Assembly (NCBI GenBank): GCA_003246895.1
Contig: QKCL01000007.1
Coordinates: 1-39,054 of the forward strand
Length of the DNA stretch: 39,054 bases
Reading direction: 5' to 3'
DNA from: Spirochaetota bacterium
GTDB lineage: Bacteria; Spirochaetota; UBA4802; UBA5550
Part shown: positions 35,494-39,054 of the stretch, piece after piece
How positions within the stretch are numbered: position 1 is the stretch's first letter
Layout: each line of letters begins with the position of its first letter
Program-made: the position numbers and the translations under genes
Notes under the pieces: generated by a model
The model's database searches: none
What the model was told of the DNA's origin: nothing
What the model saw: the letters and a program-made list of their open reading frames with translations, nothing else

Positions 35494-36468
35494 TTATTTG
35501 AATGTGACCGGATAAAGTATTTTTGCAAGATATTCAAATGCTTCCGGATATTTTTCATTGGGCTTGTACATGAACAGCTCCCTTGGAAGATAGTAGACCC
35601 TGTCGTTCTTTACAGCCCTGATCTCCTTTAGTGAACTGTTTGACTTGAAATAATCCTTGAGTCTTGCCTGAACCGCATCCTGTGTGCCCATCATCTTTAC
35701 AAGCATGATATCAGGATTCATGGCTGTAATTTTTTCAATGCTCATGTCAATACGGGACCCGTTTTTTACAGGAGACGATGTGGCTATGTTTTTCGCCTTC
35801 AGCATTTTGAGTATTGTACCCGTGTCCCCGCCAGGAAGTTCAGCGGTTATGCTGTTGGCACTGGCAAAGGTGATCATGACCAGGGGATTACCCTTGTCCG
35901 GGCATTTTGAAACAATGCCGTTTATGTCAGATTTAATTTTTTCTATTTTTTTCAGGCCCTGAACACTGCCGTTTATGCGGCAAAAAAGGTCCGAGATGAA
36001 AAGAAAATCGTTGTAGTTTATATAGCTGATTTCGATGAAGGGGATGTCTCCTGATGTAAGGAAACTGTTTATCTTCCTCTGGTTCTTCATTTCACGGTTA
36101 ACAATTACAAGGTCAGGTTTCAGTGAAACAATCTTTTCCAGATTGGGATTCCCAAGGGTTCCCACAATTTCAACCTTTTCTGCGGCGGGAGGTACATTTA
36201 TCTCCCCCTTGACCCTGGCAACTGCCTTTCCGCCTGCAAAGTACCAAAGGTCCAGGAAGGAATTAAAAAGCACCACTACGCGTTTCGGGTGTTTTTTAAC
36301 TGTAACAGTTTTTCCTGAATAATCGCTGTATGAAACAGTATCTGCTGTCTCATTGAGGAGAACAGGTATCTGTGATTCCCTGCCTGTATTACCTTTCGAG
36401 CATGAAAGCAGTGCAGTAAGGCATATAGAAAGAATAATGACTGTTTTTTTTCTGTTTCCAGTTCCCAT
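35494..36468 (-). CDS. Periplasmic binding lipoprotein for iron chelate/haem (FecB/FepB-like)
   Basis: 324 residues. Signal with lipobox L-L-S-C, lipid Cys C23. The binding-protein fold begins 'VSYSDYSGKTVTVKKHPKRV' and shows the class III landmarks 'VGTLGNPNLEKIVSLKPDLV' and 'YYLPRELFMYKPNEKYPEAF'. Two lobes joined by a long helix are typical. The signal suggests an outer leaflet or inner-membrane-anchored receptor in this cell type. First gene of the importer operon. I saw no clear Fur box upstream (36469-36569). No TonB-dependent receptor is adjacent, so the outer-membrane step is encoded elsewhere or the ligand diffuses in. Confidence 0.9.
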   Translation of the reverse strand: MGTGNRKKTVIILSICLTALLSCSKGNTGRESQIPVLLNETADTVSYSDYSGKTVTVKKHPKRVVVLFNSFLDLWYFAGGKAVARVKGEINVPPAAEKVEIVGTLGNPNLEKIVSLKPDLVIVNREMKNQRKINSFLTSGDIPFIEISYINYNDFLFISDLFCRINGSVQGLKKIEKIKSDINGIVSKCPDKGNPLVMITFASANSITAELPGGDTGTILKMLKAKNIATSSPVKNGSRIDMSIEKITAMNPDIMLVKMMGTQDAVQARLKDYFKSNSSLKEIRAVKNDRVYYLPRELFMYKPNEKYPEAFEYLAKILYPVTFK

Positions 36469-36569
36469 TCCGGACCATCCTTTACTTTTTACATTGAAAA
36501 GCAGTAATGGAAATGGTCAAGAATTTAATGGGCTTTTTTCTGATATTGGGGTCTGTGTCTGCTTCGGAT

Positions 36570-37121
36570 TTATCGAAAATCCACCTCTTTATCTTTTATG
36601 AAAATTTTTGAGACTGCTGCCTCTCCGTTTTCAGATACTGAAATTTCCGCGGACGTATCAGCCATTTTGCGTTCTATATCCTTCCCCTTTCCCTGGGGAA
36701 CAAAATACTGTTCAATGCCGTATTTTACAGGGATTGTTTTGGCATTAAACCTGCTGTGGTAGTCTACTTTTCCCCTGATAACTACGGTGTAGGATTGTCT
36801 GAGTTTATCCGGATGCTGAGATACTGCCCCCGGAATATGGAACTTGTTTTGTTCGTCAGGCTTCAGTCCCACATATATGAACTCCCGGGATTTAGGAAGA
36901 AGTTTTGCTTCAGTGAAAAGTTCCATGGGGAGATTTGAAATTTTGTACCTCAGTATAACATAGTCGCCGCTGAAAAGGCTCCGGGGGTCAACAGGCTCAC
37001 ATTGAAGGAGAATTTTTTTCCCGTCCTCAAGGAGAGAAACCCGGTTTACAATCATGAAGGAGAGCACTCCAACCTGTAATAGAACGACTATTATGAAAAG
37101 AATTTTCTGCAGTCTTGTCAT
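36570..37121 (-). CDS. GDYXXLXY-domain protein
   Basis: 183 residues. One N-terminal TM helix (7-25), then the family motif G-D-Y-V-I-L-R-Y at 52-59 within 'PVDPRSLFSGDYVILRYKIS'. The remainder is beta-rich and extracytoplasmic, with 'VDYHSRFNAKTIPVKYGIEQ' and 'FVPQGKGKDIE' which are conserved family blocks. Function unknown. Its ATG overlaps the TGA of the DUF2157 gene (ATGA 37121-37118), so the two are translationally coupled; this DUF2157-GDYXXLXY pair recurs in many bacteria. The C-terminus is complete ('KDKEVDFR'). Confidence 0.9.
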   Translation of the reverse strand: MTRLQKILFIIVVLLQVGVLSFMIVNRVSLLEDGKKILLQCEPVDPRSLFSGDYVILRYKISNLPMELFTEAKLLPKSREFIYVGLKPDEQNKFHIPGAVSQHPDKLRQSYTVVIRGKVDYHSRFNAKTIPVKYGIEQYFVPQGKGKDIERKMADTSAEISVSENGEAAVSKIFIKDKEVDFR

Positions 37122-39001
37122 ATGGATTCTCCTGAGGCATTTCTGTTCATCCTGTCAATGAGTCTCCTTCTGTTTTTTTCGATAATCCATGCACCGGCAA
37201 AAAGTACAAGTGCCGTGATTATGAACAGCAGCGATCCTGAAAGCATATCCCAGAAAAGGTCAAAGTAACGGGTTCCGGTATGGAGAATGAATCCTGCGAT
37301 TGCAAGATTAAGGAGCATTCTGGAATGGATCTTTACACTGTAAAATATGAATGTTCCGGTCACTGCAAAGAGAAGCAGGTTAAACACAACGGAGTAAAAA
37401 ATCCATCCCCTTTCCGGTCCTGTGACAAAGAGTACAGCCAGAGAAACTGCAAAAACAAATGCAGAAAGTATGAGCATTGTACTCTCCTTTATAAATTTCC
37501 ATAGGGAAAGGTACAGGATTACTGATATTGCTATAAACAGGAAAAGCATTATAAGTACAATCGGTTCAGCCGTAAATATTGACTTCTGCTTTCCCATTTC
37601 AAAAGACAATGAGTATATGTTGAAGAACAGCAGTACTGCGGATACTGAGTTGAGAATTCCTCTTTTGTATGGAATATCCTTCCTTACCAAAATGGCCGAC
37701 AGTAACTGGTTAATAAGAAAACATACTGTCAGAAATATTACAAACCCTAGAAAGTATGCAACTCTGTAGTCATGATCAAGGATGCCTATGCCCATGAAAC
37801 CGAAAAATTTGAGAGTCATGAAAAAAATAAATGTCATAAATGCCATGACTTTTTCAAGATAATGTGACGCCATCCTTTCGTGTGTCAGATACAGAAATGT
37901 TGAAATATAGATGAGGATGGCAATATGTGAATAAACCATTCTGGTTGTTGTGTGTCCCAGTGGTAAAGCAAGAAACAGTACTGTGAAAAGAACAGTTTCC
38001 ATGAAAAAGATTACAGACTCACTTCTCCTGTAAAGAAGCCAGATTATGATTCCCGCAATAATAGTTAAAATAATTGCTTCACTGTATAGAATTTCAAGTC
38101 CCTTTATGAAAGTGAGGTTTAAATGGGTGTACTTGCCCGGCCATGAAAGTACAGCAAAGGGGGTGGCCATGAAAATATATCCTGCAACAGCCATGATCCT
38201 TGATGTGTATTTAAGGGTTTCATTTTTTCGGACAAGCCAGGCGGTTCCTGCTAATATGATTCCCAGAGGAAGATGTGAAATTGCAAATGTAAAGGCCCCG
38301 TATTCATCAGGCACTTTTACAACAGATTCTATCCAGTATGTATTTATCTGATAGAACCATGATATTGTAAATATGAAGGAGAAAATTACGGCAATGTTCT
38401 GTTTTCCTTTGTAGTAGAGCCAGCCTATAATTATCAGAGGTACAATAAAGACATAGTTTGGATTGTCGAATCCGCTGTATTCCCAGTTATTCCATATAAT
38501 AAAGAGTATGAAGGAGAGGTGGTAGCCCCATTTCTCCTTCATGACCGCTGACATGGCAAGGGTACCTGTTGCCCAAATGAGAAGCCCGTTTGTGGGATGT
38601 GCGCTTATGTGAAATATCTGTGCAATGAGCATAATTCCCGCGCCGAAGGAGATCATGGCCATCATGAGAAGTACTCTGCCCAGCTTTATGTTTTTTTTCC
38701 GTATTGCCAGATGATAGAATGAGAGCCCGTAGAGGGCGAATATCAGCAGATATACCTGAATTACCTTTGCGGAAACAGGCATTCTCTTCCAGTTTGCGGC
38801 ATAGAAAAGTATAACCCCCATGGAAAAGAGTACGGCTGCAAGGCCTACCATTACTGAAGCTATATTTATGCGGGAACTTTTTTCAGGTTTAGTTTTTTGG
38901 GGGGGATAGAGGCTGAGAATCCTCTCCTTCTGTTCCTCCGTGATTATCTCTTTTTCAACCCATCGGGCTGATTCCTTTTCCATGACTGAGCGGTTTATCA
39001 T
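37118..39001 (-). CDS. DUF2157-domain multi-spanning membrane protein
   Basis: 627 residues. A soluble N-terminal helix region (1-45, 'WVEKEIITEEQKERILSLYP') is followed by about sixteen membrane helices. The DUF2157 region (about 45-190) shows 'VLFSMGVILFYAANWKRMP' and 'SFGAGIMLIAQIFHISAHP', both typical. The C-terminal half resembles DUF4401-like segments ('LAIAGFILHTGTRYFDLFWD' is the usual end block). Unknown function; proposed membrane scaffolding or sensing partner of GDYXXLXY. The start at 39001 has a weak GAGAACGAT upstream, and an in-frame ATG six codons later is an alternative. The 53 bases to the window end are empty. Confidence 0.88.
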   Translation of the reverse strand: MINRSVMEKESARWVEKEIITEEQKERILSLYPPQKTKPEKSSRINIASVMVGLAAVLFSMGVILFYAANWKRMPVSAKVIQVYLLIFALYGLSFYHLAIRKKNIKLGRVLLMMAMISFGAGIMLIAQIFHISAHPTNGLLIWATGTLAMSAVMKEKWGYHLSFILFIIWNNWEYSGFDNPNYVFIVPLIIIGWLYYKGKQNIAVIFSFIFTISWFYQINTYWIESVVKVPDEYGAFTFAISHLPLGIILAGTAWLVRKNETLKYTSRIMAVAGYIFMATPFAVLSWPGKYTHLNLTFIKGLEILYSEAIILTIIAGIIIWLLYRRSESVIFFMETVLFTVLFLALPLGHTTTRMVYSHIAILIYISTFLYLTHERMASHYLEKVMAFMTFIFFMTLKFFGFMGIGILDHDYRVAYFLGFVIFLTVCFLINQLLSAILVRKDIPYKRGILNSVSAVLLFFNIYSLSFEMGKQKSIFTAEPIVLIMLFLFIAISVILYLSLWKFIKESTMLILSAFVFAVSLAVLFVTGPERGWIFYSVVFNLLLFAVTGTFIFYSVKIHSRMLLNLAIAGFILHTGTRYFDLFWDMLSGSLLFIITALVLFAGAWIIEKNRRRLIDRMNRNASGESI

Positions 39002-39054
39002 ATCGTTCTCATTAAAAAATTTTAGTTAATTGTAAGCAGATAATATTGAAAAAT

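Noticed and set aside
36469-36569. Fur box before the binding-protein gene
   Set aside because: A 6-bp GACCAT/ATGGTC inverted repeat is present, but no GATAATGAT-type triple hexamer could be read.

Overview
The window reads as a stretch of chromosome from a Gram-negative, signalling-rich bacterium. Several lipoproteins have loose lipoboxes (F or T at -3), there is a FecR-domain lipoprotein, and many multi-PAS kinases and c-di-GMP enzymes are present. This fits a spirochaete (Spirochaetota), but nothing here proves the taxon and I hold it at low to moderate confidence. TGA is used as a normal stop (katG, the RNHCP gene and several ATGA overlaps).

Layout. 1-1.9 kb is a scarred region: the 3' end of an IS3-family transposase, an orphan lipoprotein, an IS3 OrfA stub, the 3' remnant of an unknown gene, and a GNAT acetyltransferase interrupted by an in-frame TGA where a Trp is expected. 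1.9-3.65 kb holds an ABC-F ATPase behind a long structured leader with a short leader ORF, which looks like an attenuator. 3.7-5.2 kb has RNHCP and rsgA, coupled by an ATGA overlap. 5.2-5.8 kb is non-coding apart from a 16-codon micro-ORF and a structured element. 5.8-8.4 kb is a Cache-PAS hybrid kinase divergent from katG (8.7-10.9 kb, clear terminator). 11.3-13.9 kb carries an HD-GYP phosphodiesterase, a YjdF-like membrane protein and a flavodoxin-fold reductase. 14-15 kb has a small DUF6868-like protein and a hemolysin-III/TrhA-like protein. 15.2-19.9 kb contains two tandem paralogous REC-PAS-PAS-PAS-HisKA_2 kinases, followed by a secreted protein made of 11-residue 'PD' repeats. 20.4-24.2 kb has a LysE exporter, a PhnD-like-sensor hybrid kinase and a small membrane protein.

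24.4-31 kb is the most unusual block: a one-direction operon behind a recognisable promoter. It encodes a FecR-domain lipoprotein, a beta-barrel protein, two lipoproteins sharing an Ig-like module (one greatly extended with fn3 and GLUG repeats), and a second paralogous beta-barrel protein. A short SH3/Sm-like motif (x-L-[KR]-D-G-x-x-x-x-G) recurs once in the FecR protein and twice in each barrel protein. I propose it as a candidate undescribed cell-surface system. Its last gene overlaps tail-to-tail with a GGDEF(degenerate)-EAL protein.

33-39 kb, all on the minus strand, holds a PepSY-type membrane protein, a FecBCD-like iron-siderophore/haem ABC importer, and a coupled DUF2157/GDYXXLXY membrane pair. 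The window has four histidine kinases and two c-di-GMP enzymes but no recognisable DNA-binding transcription regulator, so the visible signalling output is phosphotransfer and second messenger.
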